Assembly (NCBI RefSeq): GCF_000237995.1
Contig: NC_016605.1
Span: 124,001-188,000 of the forward strand
Reading direction: 5' to 3'
Length of the DNA: 64,000 nt
Source of the DNA: Pediococcus claussenii ATCC BAA-344
GTDB lineage: Bacteria > Bacillota > Bacilli > Lactobacillales > Lactobacillaceae
Positions 36,244 to 44,643 of the stretch are shown here, in pieces (position 1 is the stretch's first letter; the number at the start of each line of letters is the position of its first letter). The translations under genes were made by a program, and so were the position numbers. A model generated the notes under the pieces. That model searched no databases. It was not told where the DNA came from and saw only the letters and a program-made list of their open reading frames with translations.

Positions 36244-37287
36244 ATGAAAAAACTTAAAAATTTAGTCATAGTATGCCTACTGACACTTGTAACAGTGGCA
36301 GTTTCAGGAAAAAAAGTTAATGCCGATACAAATGATGATTTTGTGCAAGAGGTTTCCCTGACAAACGATAACGGCGTGAAAACTGATAAGTTTGACCTAT
36401 ATGATAGAGTACAAATTAATTGGCATTTTGTCTTTAAGAACCATGAAAAAGAAAATAAGTTGATAGAGCTAAAGATACCCTCTATATTGCAGCCTGTTAG
36501 AACCGAAATTTTAGATTTAAAAACTGAGAGTGGAAAAGCAATTGGTAAAATACACGTTGATGCAAACAGCCAGTTAATTCAAATAAAGTTGGATACTAAT
36601 GTTGAAAAGGCAACAGAAGGAACCGTTAAAGTATGGACACAGTTTATACCAAGTAAAATTAAGATTAGTGGTATATACAAACTTGACTGGGGAAATAGCA
36701 AGCACAACAATGTTAATATTACGGGGGTAGACCAACGCCCCAATCCGAATGAAATGTTGAGTACATGGTATTGGTTTGATAAAAAAAGACCTGATATAAT
36801 TCATTGGAGGAATCGAATTGACTTTTCGAAAAAATCTGCGGGGAATTTTACTTTTAAAGTTAATTTAGGTAAAGTTCAGCGAATAGTTAAACCATCATTG
36901 AATTTAGCAGAGGTTGAATATACAGACAAAAAAAGTCGTAAGTTTAAAATGATTGAACCAATGGTTAAACGTACTATTACTGATAAGAATAATAATGTAA
37001 TAATAAATTTTGAGAGTAAAAAACCAGAAGTGTTTATATTAGATTATGAAACCCAGATGATTGCAGATAATAAAGGCTCATATAAGAGCGTAGAACAATT
37101 AGCAGTAAATAAAACACAAGTAGCTTCTAATACTAGGGTAGTGGAAAAGCATGTGAATAGTGGTGTTGGAAAGATTTGGTCATTAAAAGATAGCAGAGGA
37201 CATATGAAAAAATGGATGTTAGTGACTTTGATATCTGGATTAGCGGTGCTGTTTATCGGATTTGGGTGGTTAATTTTCAGATCATAA
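36244..37287 (+). CDS. Membrane-tethered surface protein with adhesin-like Ig fold
   Basis: A 347-aa protein with signal peptide (LVIVCLLTLVTVAVSGKKVNA), a beta-rich outer region beginning EVSLTNDNGVKTDKFDLYDRV and VQINWHFVFKN (resembling the N-terminal adhesin domains of Cna/SdrG-type proteins), and a C-terminal helix (MLVTLISGLAVLFIGFGWLI) without LPXTG, so it stays membrane-bound. The ATG 36244 follows TTGGAG. It may bind or guide the polymer made by the GT2 upstream; that is inferred from position. Confidence 0.65.
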   Translation: MKKLKNLVIVCLLTLVTVAVSGKKVNADTNDDFVQEVSLTNDNGVKTDKFDLYDRVQINWHFVFKNHEKENKLIELKIPSILQPVRTEILDLKTESGKAIGKIHVDANSQLIQIKLDTNVEKATEGTVKVWTQFIPSKIKISGIYKLDWGNSKHNNVNITGVDQRPNPNEMLSTWYWFDKKRPDIIHWRNRIDFSKKSAGNFTFKVNLGKVQRIVKPSLNLAEVEYTDKKSRKFKMIEPMVKRTITDKNNNVIINFESKKPEVFILDYETQMIADNKGSYKSVEQLAVNKTQVASNTRVVEKHVNSGVGKIWSLKDSRGHMKKWMLVTLISGLAVLFIGFGWLIFRS

Positions 37288-37300
37288 GACTGGAGGAATC

Positions 37301-38773
37301 ATGGACGCAATAAATCTATTGGATAGTGATTTTAAAAGGTATGTTTTAATTTTAAGGGAGTTATTTCAAAGCCAAAAAGGATGTAGTAATAAACAATTAC
37401 TATCGGTTTTAAAGATTAATTCGGCACGCCACCTGCACGAAATATTATCTGAAATGAAAGAGACGAAGATCATTAGAGATAATGGTATTAAGTTATCATG
37501 GGATTCCGACAGAATCTTTCTGTCACTGGAGCAACAAGTAACGTTTGGTAAGCTTTTCGGGATTTTTTTGGAACAATCCGCACTTTTTAACATTTTGCAT
37601 GAGGCACTAACCAAAAGTAGTTTTTCAGAAATGGAGATTTGCCTTCGTCTGAACATTAGCCATGCGTCGTATTATCGGTACATCAAACGATTGAATAAAA
37701 TTTTAGAAGAATATGGGTTAGTAATTAAAAAGGGAGAACTGCGTGGGTATTTAATACAAAAATATGCCCTATATTATGGGCTATATTGGAGTACGCAGCA
37801 GGGGAAAATTTTTTCACAGCCGGATTTATTAATTGCTAAACATTGGAAACAAACAAAATTTTTATGTGAATTAATAAAACAGGAAAAATCTACAGATACC
37901 CTTATTAAGACTAGTTTTGCTTTAGAAATTCTTGGAAAAGTTGTGGCAACACACCATAAAGGTGAATCTATTGCAAAACATTCTATTAAAACCAAAAATC
38001 CTTATATTCTTGGTATTTTAGAAGAATTTCGAAAATTCGTAAAACAGCAAAAGCTACCTGAAGGAAGTGAATTAATTCTATTTATTTTCTTTATTTGTTA
38101 TGTTGCGGACAATGATACTGAAATAGTTGAGGCTTGGGAACAAGATTGCAAGGCCAATAACTCAATTATTTACCAGGTGAGTATTAAAGTTTATCAAGCT
38201 GTTTTGCAATGTAAACCAAAGGAGCAATTTGATACAGATTTAAACCATTTAATTTTAATTCATACGTTGTTTTTCTTTAAAGAAGGGACCATTGACCCTA
38301 TTGAAGGAAAAGCAATTGGTGCTAAAGATTATATTTGGATGGGATTGGACATTGATTCATTAATTAAAAGTAGATTGAGTTTGGTTTTAAACGATAATAA
38401 ATTTAAGGAAGATTTTTTTTATGATAGTTTAGATCAAATTGTTCGTTACTATTCGTTATTGTTTTTTGCTAAGCTCCCAGTTGCAGCTGTTAAAATTCGA
38501 ATTGGGGTGTACTCAGGGGATTCTACACTGCTAACTAACTATATTAAAACAATGATAACCAAAACATTTGGGGAACAAGTAATTGTCGAAAATTATGATT
38601 TTAGAACAAGTGGTGATGATTTTGACTTGATCATATCTGATGTTGTTAACTTCTGGCCGAAGGCTAATGCAATTCCTAAATATCAAATAGCAATGTTAGG
38701 ATCCGAAAGAGATCAAATAAATATTCTTGAAGTAATCAATGATCTGCTTTTTGATAAATTAGTTAAAAATTAG
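37301..38773 (+). CDS. Mga-type transcriptional regulator
   Basis: A 490-aa protein with two N-terminal helix-turn-helix segments (QLLSVLKINSARHLHEILSE; MEICLRLNISHASYYRYIKR, the Mga HTH), a PRD-like middle, and a C-terminal EIIB-like part (KIRIGVYSGDSTLLTNYIKT). This is the Mga/AtxA plan; length fits. Such proteins are controlled by PTS phosphorylation. TGGAGGAAT precedes the ATG, 13 nt after the surface-protein gene, so it likely regulates its own island. Confidence 0.8.
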   Translation: MDAINLLDSDFKRYVLILRELFQSQKGCSNKQLLSVLKINSARHLHEILSEMKETKIIRDNGIKLSWDSDRIFLSLEQQVTFGKLFGIFLEQSALFNILHEALTKSSFSEMEICLRLNISHASYYRYIKRLNKILEEYGLVIKKGELRGYLIQKYALYYGLYWSTQQGKIFSQPDLLIAKHWKQTKFLCELIKQEKSTDTLIKTSFALEILGKVVATHHKGESIAKHSIKTKNPYILGILEEFRKFVKQQKLPEGSELILFIFFICYVADNDTEIVEAWEQDCKANNSIIYQVSIKVYQAVLQCKPKEQFDTDLNHLILIHTLFFFKEGTIDPIEGKAIGAKDYIWMGLDIDSLIKSRLSLVLNDNKFKEDFFYDSLDQIVRYYSLLFFAKLPVAAVKIRIGVYSGDSTLLTNYIKTMITKTFGEQVIVENYDFRTSGDDFDLIISDVVNFWPKANAIPKYQIAMLGSERDQINILEVINDLLFDKLVKN

Positions 38774-38779
38774 GTTGAA

Positions 38780-38873
38780 AAAAAGCGTTGAAAGAATGAC
38801 CTGTATCCCAGAAATTAATATTTTCAATTTCTGGGATACAGTCAAAAATCCACGCTTTTTATTTTGGCCTAAT
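38780..38873. terminator. Nested bidirectional terminator
   Basis: CTGTATCCCAGAAATT pairs with AATTTCTGGGATACAG, and this is enclosed by AAAAAGCG/CGCTTTTT. It separates the convergent Mga-type and Eis-like genes. Confidence 0.85.
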
Positions 38874-38892
38874 ATAATATCAATTTGTCTCT

Positions 38893-40074
38893 TTAGAAGT
38901 AGTCTGCAAGTACAGGCTTTTGACCGATTGCAAAGCGATCAATTTGTTCTAAAGTGGCAGAATCAAAGCTATGGCTAATTTTCGCATGCTTTGCCAAAGA
39001 AGATAGTTTTCTATAGCCAAACAATGTTTTGGTTAATTCTTGGATGGTTAGCAACGTGTCATTATCTTTTTGAGTAGAAACTTTTTCAAATGAGACAACT
39101 CCTTCAACTGCACTTAAGCGCCACGTACCTTCATTTTCCTTGATGACATCATCTTCTACGCTAAATGTTACTGGTTTTACAATTTTAAGTTTTGAAATTG
39201 GATATTTACTTACAAAGTCCTTAAGGTTAACAATTCTTGCCATCATATATGGATGAATTGAAGCCGTTACGTCCCACGGATCCTCAACCATGTCTAAATG
39301 ATTTTCAGGGTTGGCTGATTGATATTCAAATGTTTTAACTGAAGATCTGTGTTTAGCAACGAAATTCCATAGTGATTGTCTTGCTTCTGGAACAGAAGCG
39401 TATACTTCATGAACGATAAATTTATCGACCGTTCGTTCGTAGATAAGGTAACCAACAAGTCGTCCGTTATGCTGTGCAACAGCGATTTGACGTTGTGGGG
39501 CTTTTTTGGTTAGATATTCCCACCACCATTGTTCACGTACTAATCCGCCACGATGGTTTTCTGCGCTTTTTTGATACAGGGGAGCAATTGCTTCAATAAA
39601 TTCGGAAAGTGGGCCTCTTTTGATTTCAAAGTTATCATTACCGATAACTTTTGGTAATTGATTGCTAGGAATTGTGTAGGTTATGTGGTCGAAGGTCTGT
39701 TCATAGCCAAAACGACGGTAATATCTGAAAGAAAATGGGGCTAAATAGGAAAGAGTTATTCCATCGTTATACATATCATGAAGTGCATCTTGAAGTAACA
39801 GTCCTGCTCCGCCTTTTCCAGAGGCCTCAGGTGCACTCATTACGTCACAAATTCCGTTCATTTTCATTACAACGCCGAAGAAATTGACGGTAAATGGGAT
39901 ACTTAAGAGTCCACTTTGAATTTTTGAATGGTCTTGAATGCCGTAAGGAATAGCATGTTCGAAGCGATCTGACCAGAAAGATTGACGTTGTTCGCTATCG
40001 AGCGCATTAAAAGCATATAAATAAAGTTGGTACATTTGTTCACGTTCGTTTGGACCTAATTTAAATTGAGTCAT
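38893..40074 (-). CDS. Eis-like GNAT acetyltransferase
   Basis: A 393-aa protein with tandem GNAT domains and a C-terminal sterol-carrier-like domain, the Eis family plan. Landmarks: GVVMKMNGICDVMSAPEASGKGGAGLLL (shortened: residues 70-98, acetyl-CoA loop), FSFRYYRRFGYE, and the C-terminal tyrosine/phenylalanine end (ADYF) whose carboxylate acts in catalysis in known Eis enzymes. It acetylates amines; Eis homologues modify aminoglycosides or polyamines, but the natural substrate here is unknown. AAAGGAGC precedes the ATG. It is monocistronic. Confidence 0.85.
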   Translation of the reverse strand: MTQFKLGPNEREQMYQLYLYAFNALDSEQRQSFWSDRFEHAIPYGIQDHSKIQSGLLSIPFTVNFFGVVMKMNGICDVMSAPEASGKGGAGLLLQDALHDMYNDGITLSYLAPFSFRYYRRFGYEQTFDHITYTIPSNQLPKVIGNDNFEIKRGPLSEFIEAIAPLYQKSAENHRGGLVREQWWWEYLTKKAPQRQIAVAQHNGRLVGYLIYERTVDKFIVHEVYASVPEARQSLWNFVAKHRSSVKTFEYQSANPENHLDMVEDPWDVTASIHPYMMARIVNLKDFVSKYPISKLKIVKPVTFSVEDDVIKENEGTWRLSAVEGVVSFEKVSTQKDNDTLLTIQELTKTLFGYRKLSSLAKHAKISHSFDSATLEQIDRFAIGQKPVLADYF

Positions 40075-40182
40075 AATGGGGCTCCTTTACAAATTTAGTT
40101 GGTCTAATTATATCATTTTTGAAACCGCTATCACAAAAAATGATTTTACTACTAAGATAAATTTTGATAGACTGATAAATGT

Positions 40183-40203
40183 AAATCGTAATCATTACTA
40201 TTT
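40183..40203. promoter_or_regulatory. Zur box
   Basis: A 21-nt palindrome reading AAATCGTAATCATTACTATT plus one T matches the B. subtilis Zur box (AAATCGTAATNATTACGATT plus T) at all defined positions except one. It lies 19 nt upstream of the lipoprotein ATG, so zinc-dependent repression of the ABC operon is expected. Confidence 0.85.
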
Positions 40204-40221
40204 AGAGAATGGAGAATATTA

Positions 40222-41097
40222 ATGCGCAAAATAGGTCTAGCTTTATTAATGTTGATTTCTGTTGCTATAATGGCTGGATGTACAAACCGGACTACTAGTA
40301 ACAAGAAGGTCGAAGTAGTTAGTACTCTTAATTTTTATGGGGAAGTTGCTTCAAAAGTTGGTGGCAAATACGTTTCAGTACATAGTGTTATCAAAAATCC
40401 AGATGTAGATCCACATGATTTCGAACCCACTGCACAAACAGCAAAATTGGTATCTAAAGCGAATGTAATTGTTGAAAATGGTGTTGGGTATGATAGTTGG
40501 ATTAATCGGTTAAGTTCTCAAGAAAAGCATGTTATGAAGATTAATATGGGAAATGAAGAACACAAAAAAGAGGGTGATAATCCTCATCTATGGTACCGTC
40601 CGGAAACAATGCAAAAATTGGCGCAAAAATTAGCGGATGATTTAAGCAAAAAGGACCCTAAACACAGTAAGTATTATCAACGAAATGCTCAAAAGTATTT
40701 GGATGAGATTAAGCCTTTGGATACAAAATACAAGAAATTAAAGGTTAAAAAACAAGAATTAGTTGATGTGACAGAGCCGGTATTTGATTATACCCTAGAA
40801 AGTCTTGGATATAAGGTCAACAATGTTAAGTTCGCGCTTGCTATTGAAAATGAAACTGATCCTACCCCAGCAGTAATTAGTAAGATGCAAAATGATATTC
40901 GCAAACATAAAATTGCATTTTTGGTAAATAACACGCAAACTAGCAGTTCTGTAATTAAAGGCTTGACCAATTTGGCTAAAGAACATAAGGTCCCAATTGT
41001 GAATGTTACAGAAACAATGCCATATGGTAAAAATTACCAAGAGTGGATGATGGATCAATTGGATCAGGTGGAAAAAATTCAGGAGGCAGGTAAATGA
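40222..41097 (+). CDS. znuA: Zinc ABC transporter substrate-binding lipoprotein
   Basis: A 291-aa cluster A-I metal-binding lipoprotein with lipobox IMAGC (Cys20). Metal ligands: His65 in VDPHDFEPT, His122 in NPHLWYRPE, and a later acidic/His pair. The typical His-rich loop is short (EEHKKEGDN). It captures Zn2+ outside the cell. The Zur box upstream argues for zinc over manganese. Its end overlaps the ATPase start by 4 bp. Confidence 0.88.
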   Translation: MRKIGLALLMLISVAIMAGCTNRTTSNKKVEVVSTLNFYGEVASKVGGKYVSVHSVIKNPDVDPHDFEPTAQTAKLVSKANVIVENGVGYDSWINRLSSQEKHVMKINMGNEEHKKEGDNPHLWYRPETMQKLAQKLADDLSKKDPKHSKYYQRNAQKYLDEIKPLDTKYKKLKVKKQELVDVTEPVFDYTLESLGYKVNNVKFALAIENETDPTPAVISKMQNDIRKHKIAFLVNNTQTSSSVIKGLTNLAKEHKVPIVNVTETMPYGKNYQEWMMDQLDQVEKIQEAGK

Positions 41098-41774
41098 CGG
41101 AGACTTTAGTTCAAGTACATGACATTTCGGTTAATTTTCCAGACAAAAAATTATTTCAAAATTTAAGTTTCGATATAGACCGACGGGAATTTTTGAGTGT
41201 GATCGGAAGTAATGGTGTAGGAAAAACAACATTGATTCGCGCTATGTTAGGACAAATCACCCCAACTAGTGGTGAAATCAAGTTTCGAGAAGGACTAAAA
41301 ATCGGATATGTTCCGCAATTTAGAAATATTGATGCGGATTATCCATTGTCAATTCGTGATTTTGTTGCTTTAAATTTACAAGATGGAAATTTTCCATGGC
41401 TAAACAAGCAAGAACGAGCACAATTGGATCAAATCTTGGATGAAACAGATTTAAAGAGCATTCAAAACACTAGAATGGGTCGTGCTTCTGGTGGACAACT
41501 TCAAAAGGCCTACCTGGCACAAGCATTAGTTGATGATCCAGATTTGCTTGTGTTAGATGAATCAACGGCAAGCCTTGATAATGAGAGAAAGTACGAGCTT
41601 CTGAATTTGGTGCAACATTTTAACGAACAACATAATCTAACAGTCATATCAATTACCCATGATTATGCATTGTTAAAAAAATATTCAACACGATATTTAG
41701 AGCTTAGACCAGATGGATACCAGCTTGGTATGGTGGATGACATTAAAAGTAGGGAGGATTTTGCAAGTGTTTAG
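41094..41774 (+). CDS. znuC: Zinc ABC transporter ATP-binding protein
   Basis: A 226-aa ABC ATPase with Walker A GSNGVGKTT, signature segment RASGGQLQKAYLAQAL, and Walker B LLVLDEST. The SGGQ signature is intact. GGAGG lies before the ATG, which overlaps znuA. It powers zinc import with the permease encoded next. Confidence 0.9.
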   Translation: MTETLVQVHDISVNFPDKKLFQNLSFDIDRREFLSVIGSNGVGKTTLIRAMLGQITPTSGEIKFREGLKIGYVPQFRNIDADYPLSIRDFVALNLQDGNFPWLNKQERAQLDQILDETDLKSIQNTRMGRASGGQLQKAYLAQALVDDPDLLVLDESTASLDNERKYELLNLVQHFNEQHNLTVISITHDYALLKKYSTRYLELRPDGYQLGMVDDIKSREDFASV

Positions 41775-42555
41775 TTTTGAATTCATGCAAAATGCCTATA
41801 TTGCCGGAACGTTTATTGCAATTGTTTGTGGGATTATGGGTGTGTACGTTGTTGGACGAAATATGTCGTTTCTATCACATATGTTATCTGAAATTGGGTT
41901 CTCGGGAGCCTCTTTTGGAATCTTTATGGGATGGCCGGCTTTGAATGGAATGTTATTATTTACCATTGTTAGTTCAGTTTTAATAGGACGAATGAGTGTA
42001 CAGGCTTCAAGAAGAGAGGCAGCTATTTCGGCAATTTCTAGTCTGTTTTTGGGATTAGGTATTTTGTTTTTAGCAATTTCTAGTAAAAATGTCAGTTATG
42101 CAACTAATATTTTGTTTGGTAGTGTGATTGGAATTAGCCGTCAAGAAGTGTGGCAAGTTTTAGTACTTACAATAGTAGCTTTATTATTTATTTTCTTCAT
42201 GTATCGATCTCTTAAGTTTGATTCATTTGACCATATTGGAGCATCGGTTAAGGGAATTCATACTAATTTGGTTTCAATTATTTTCTTAGTTGTTTTAGCT
42301 TTGAGTGTTAGTACAGCAGCCCAGGTTGTGGGATCACTTTTAATTTTTGTTCTACTAACATTACCAGCTTCTGCTGCCAAATTTGTATCAAAAACAGTCA
42401 GTGGGATGATGTTATTCGCTGTTATTGCAGCGTTGATTGGGGTCTGGCTTGGACTGTATCTTGGTTATGTGACAAATTGGCCGGTTAGTTTCTTCATTGC
42501 AACAATTGAGTGTGCTATTTATTTTGGGGCGTTGTTGTTTAATAAAAATAAATAG
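41767..42555 (+). CDS. znuB: Zinc ABC transporter permease
   Basis: GTG 41767 is chosen because AGGGAGGA ends 8 nt upstream; an in-frame ATG at 41713 lies inside the ATPase and has no such site. The product (262 aa) has seven to eight helices and the ABC-3 family motif around SHMLSEIGFSGASFG. The 8-bp overlap with znuC indicates coupling. A T-rich structured element follows the stop. Confidence 0.88.
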   Translation: MFSFEFMQNAYIAGTFIAIVCGIMGVYVVGRNMSFLSHMLSEIGFSGASFGIFMGWPALNGMLLFTIVSSVLIGRMSVQASRREAAISAISSLFLGLGILFLAISSKNVSYATNILFGSVIGISRQEVWQVLVLTIVALLFIFFMYRSLKFDSFDHIGASVKGIHTNLVSIIFLVVLALSVSTAAQVVGSLLIFVLLTLPASAAKFVSKTVSGMMLFAVIAALIGVWLGLYLGYVTNWPVSFFIATIECAIYFGALLFNKNK

Positions 42556-42599
42556 AGATGTAATAGTTTGATTTCCGTTCTCAATATTAGTTAGTGCCT

Positions 42600-42779
42600 A
42601 AAAATTAATCTTATTTATTGCGTGGAACGTGGTGCGCACAACTTTGAGCCTTGGAAATTCACCAAGCCTCAAAGCTTGACGTTATTGTAACTAGGAGGAA
42701 CAAATTTTCAAAATCCGAAAATTTGCTATTCGGCTTAACCCGCCTCAGTCGCACTGACGCATAAATAAGATTATTTTTT
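42600..42779 (+). repeat. Structured element copy A (plus orientation)
   Basis: An imperfect 20-bp stem (AATCTTATTTATTGCGT with ACGCATAAATAAGATT) closes a region with two further hairpins: CTTTGAGCCTTGG/CCAAGCCTCAAAG and CAAATTTTC/GAAAATTTG. It ends in T7, so it may end the znu transcript. The core TGCGTGGAAC, CAACT, AGCCTT and AGCTTGACGTTAT is shared with copy B. No protein is encoded. Confidence 0.75.
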
Positions 42780-42989
42780 TCATTTTTATTGGTTTGTATT
42801 GCAATTCATTGATATATTGAGAGCGATAATTCTGGAGAGGCAAAACAGATTGAATTGTATGAATATGGATCATATGTATTAAGCGGAGTGAACACTCCAT
42901 TTTAGGCCTCTGGTTTGTTTTAGTAGAAATGGCGGTAGTGATTTTATGTTAAATTCGGTTTGTGTTTTGTCAAACTATTAAAAAATGCA

Positions 42990-43139
42990 GAAAAAGGGCT
43001 TTGAAATATGCGTCAATGGCTAAATTATCCTTATGGACGGAGTCCGTTAGGATAACGTCAAGCTGTAAGACTTTTTGGGTTTGGAAAAGGCTTAGAGTTG
43101 GCGAGCCATGTTCCACGCAATATTTCAAAGTCCTTTTTC
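42990..43139 (-). repeat. Structured element copy B (minus orientation)
   Basis: Reverse-complement copy of the same element. The closing stem (GAAAAAGGGCTTTGAAATAT with ATATTTCAAAGTCCTTTTTC, plus an ATGCGT/ACGCA inner part) differs in sequence from copy A but is again self-complementary, as is the inner hairpin CTAAGCCTTTT/AAAAAGTCTTACAG. Shared core: TGCGTGGAAC, TGG, CGC, CAACT, AGCCTT, AGCTTGACGTTAT, TAAC. Between A and B (42780-42989) I see only AT-rich sequence without a gene. Confidence 0.75.
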
Positions 43140-43216
43140 AAGAACAAACAAAGCTAGAGGAATGGGTAAATAGTGCAACGCAAATCTGAAAGTTAAGATA
43201 GAAGGGTAAATTTAAT

Positions 43217-43765
43217 TAATGCTCTAAGCCTACCCAGTCATTTCCACACTTCCGGTCATAACGTGCTCCAAAGACCAGCCTTCTGCGCTTAACTGCAAAT
43301 CAAAAACGATGACCAAAGTGCGTTCATCATTTTTGATTCACTGTTAATGCTCTAAGCCTACCCAGTCATTTCCACACTTCCGGTCATAACGTGCTCCAAA
43401 GACCAGCCTTCTGCGCTTAACTGCAAATCAAAAACGATGACCAAAGTGCGTTCATCATTTTTGATTCACTGTTAATGCTCTAAGCCTACCCAGTCATTTC
43501 CACACTTCCGGTCATAACGTGCTCCAAAGACCAGCCTTCTGCGCTTAACTGCAAATCAAAAACGATGACCAAAGAGCGTTCATCATTTTTGATTCGCTGT
43601 TAATGCTCTAAGCCTACCCAGTCTTTTCCACACTTCCGGTCATAACGTGCTCCAAAGACCAGCCTTCTGTGCTTAACCGCAAATCAAAAACGATGACCAA
43701 AGAGCGTTCATCATTTTTGATTCACTGTTAATGCTCTAAGCCTACCCAGTCTTTTCCACACTTCC
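43217..43765. repeat. 128-bp tandem repeat, 4.25 copies, abutting purR promoter region
   Basis: The motif TAATGCTCTAAGCCTACCCA begins at 43217, 43345, 43473, 43601 and 43729: period exactly 128. Units differ at a few positions only. Each contains an AATCAAAAACGATGA/TCATCATTTTTGATT hairpin with one mismatch. On the minus strand each full unit has an open 35-codon frame ending EGWSLEHVMTGSVEMTG and TAG. The last partial copy stops 45 nt before the purR start. There are no unique spacers. Confidence 0.93.
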
Positions 43766-43812
43766 CTCATATATGCTATTATTACATTAATTATAAAAAC
43801 GAGGTAAGTAAA

Positions 43813-44643
43813 TTGAAATTTAAACGAAGCGAGCGTTTAATTGATATGACCAACTACTTAATGACCCATCCTCGCACCCTTATTTCTGCGGGATTTTTTA
43901 TTAAGCGTTATGATTCTGCTAAATCCTCTATTAGTGAAGATTTAGGAATTATGAAAGCCACCCTTGAAACGCAAAAAATTGGTTCAATTGAAATAACCAA
44001 TGGTCCCACTGGCGGAGTTCGGTTTATTCCTAGTATTGGTGCTGAAGAAGCGAAAACAGTTACTGAAGCTTTAATTAAAGAACTTTCTGAGCCAACTCGG
44101 CGCTTACCCGGGGGATACGTCTATATGTCGGACATACTGGGAGATCCCCAAATGATTCGTAATATTGGACGTATTTTGGCTAGCGAATATGTGCATTCTG
44201 CTGTGGATGTTGTGATGACAGTTGAAACAAAAGGAATTCCATTGGCACAAGCCGTTGCCGAGCAATTAAATGTACCATTTATCATTGTTCGACACGATGC
44301 TAAAATTACAGAAGGTTCCACCATTTCAGTTAATTATGTATCGAAATCGTCAGAACAGATAAAAAAAATGGAATTATCCAAGCGCAGTCTGCCTGTTCAA
44401 TCTAAGGTACTGGTAGTGGATGATTTTCTAAAGGGTGGCGGAACAATTGCTGCTATGACAAACTTGATTCAAGAATTTGATGCTGAATTAATTGGAGTTT
44501 CGGTTTTTGCAGAGGGAAGTTATAATGGAACGCGCAGTATTTCTGAATATACATCAGTGTTAAAAGTTGATACATCAGCTGATGATACAATCAAGATAAC
44601 TAGTGGGAATTATCAGAAACGAATTTTTAAAGGAGAGAAATAA
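43813..44643 (+). CDS. purR: Purine operon repressor PurR
   Basis: A 276-aa regulator with an N-terminal winged helix ([30 protein letters not shown]) and a C-terminal phosphoribosyltransferase-like domain whose PRPP motif is [14 protein letters not shown]. It represses purine genes and is relieved by PRPP. The TTG start at 43813 follows GAGGTAAGTAAA. It is followed directly by glmU. Its promoter region lies against the 128-bp repeat array, which could affect expression. Confidence 0.94.
   Translation: MKFKRSERLIDMTNYLMTHPRTLISAGFFIKRYDSAKSSISEDLGIMKATLETQKIGSIEITNGPTGGVRFIPSIGAEEAKTVTEALIKELSEPTRRLPGGYVYMSDILGDPQMIRNIGRILASEYVHSAVDVVMTVETKGIPLAQAVAEQLNVPFIIVRHDAKITEGSTISVNYVSKSSEQIKKMELSKRSLPVQSKVLVVDDFLKGGGTIAAMTNLIQEFDAELIGVSVFAEGSYNGTRSISEYTSVLKVDTSADDTIKITSGNYQKRIFKGEK

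Noticed and set aside
38775-38978. A small gene after the Mga-type regulator
   Set aside because: It spans the nested terminator and the end of the convergent acetyltransferase gene, with no ribosome binding site.
42600-43139. Ordinary MITE pair with shared terminal inverted repeats
   Set aside because: The outer stems differ in sequence between the copies, and no clear target-site duplications are seen; kept as structured element instead.
42962-43189. A 75-codon open frame across element copy B
   Set aside because: It has no ribosome binding site and runs through the stem-loop element; codon pattern is not protein-like.
43217-43765. CRISPR array
   Set aside because: The 128-bp units are contiguous, without short direct repeats and unique spacers, and no cas genes are present.
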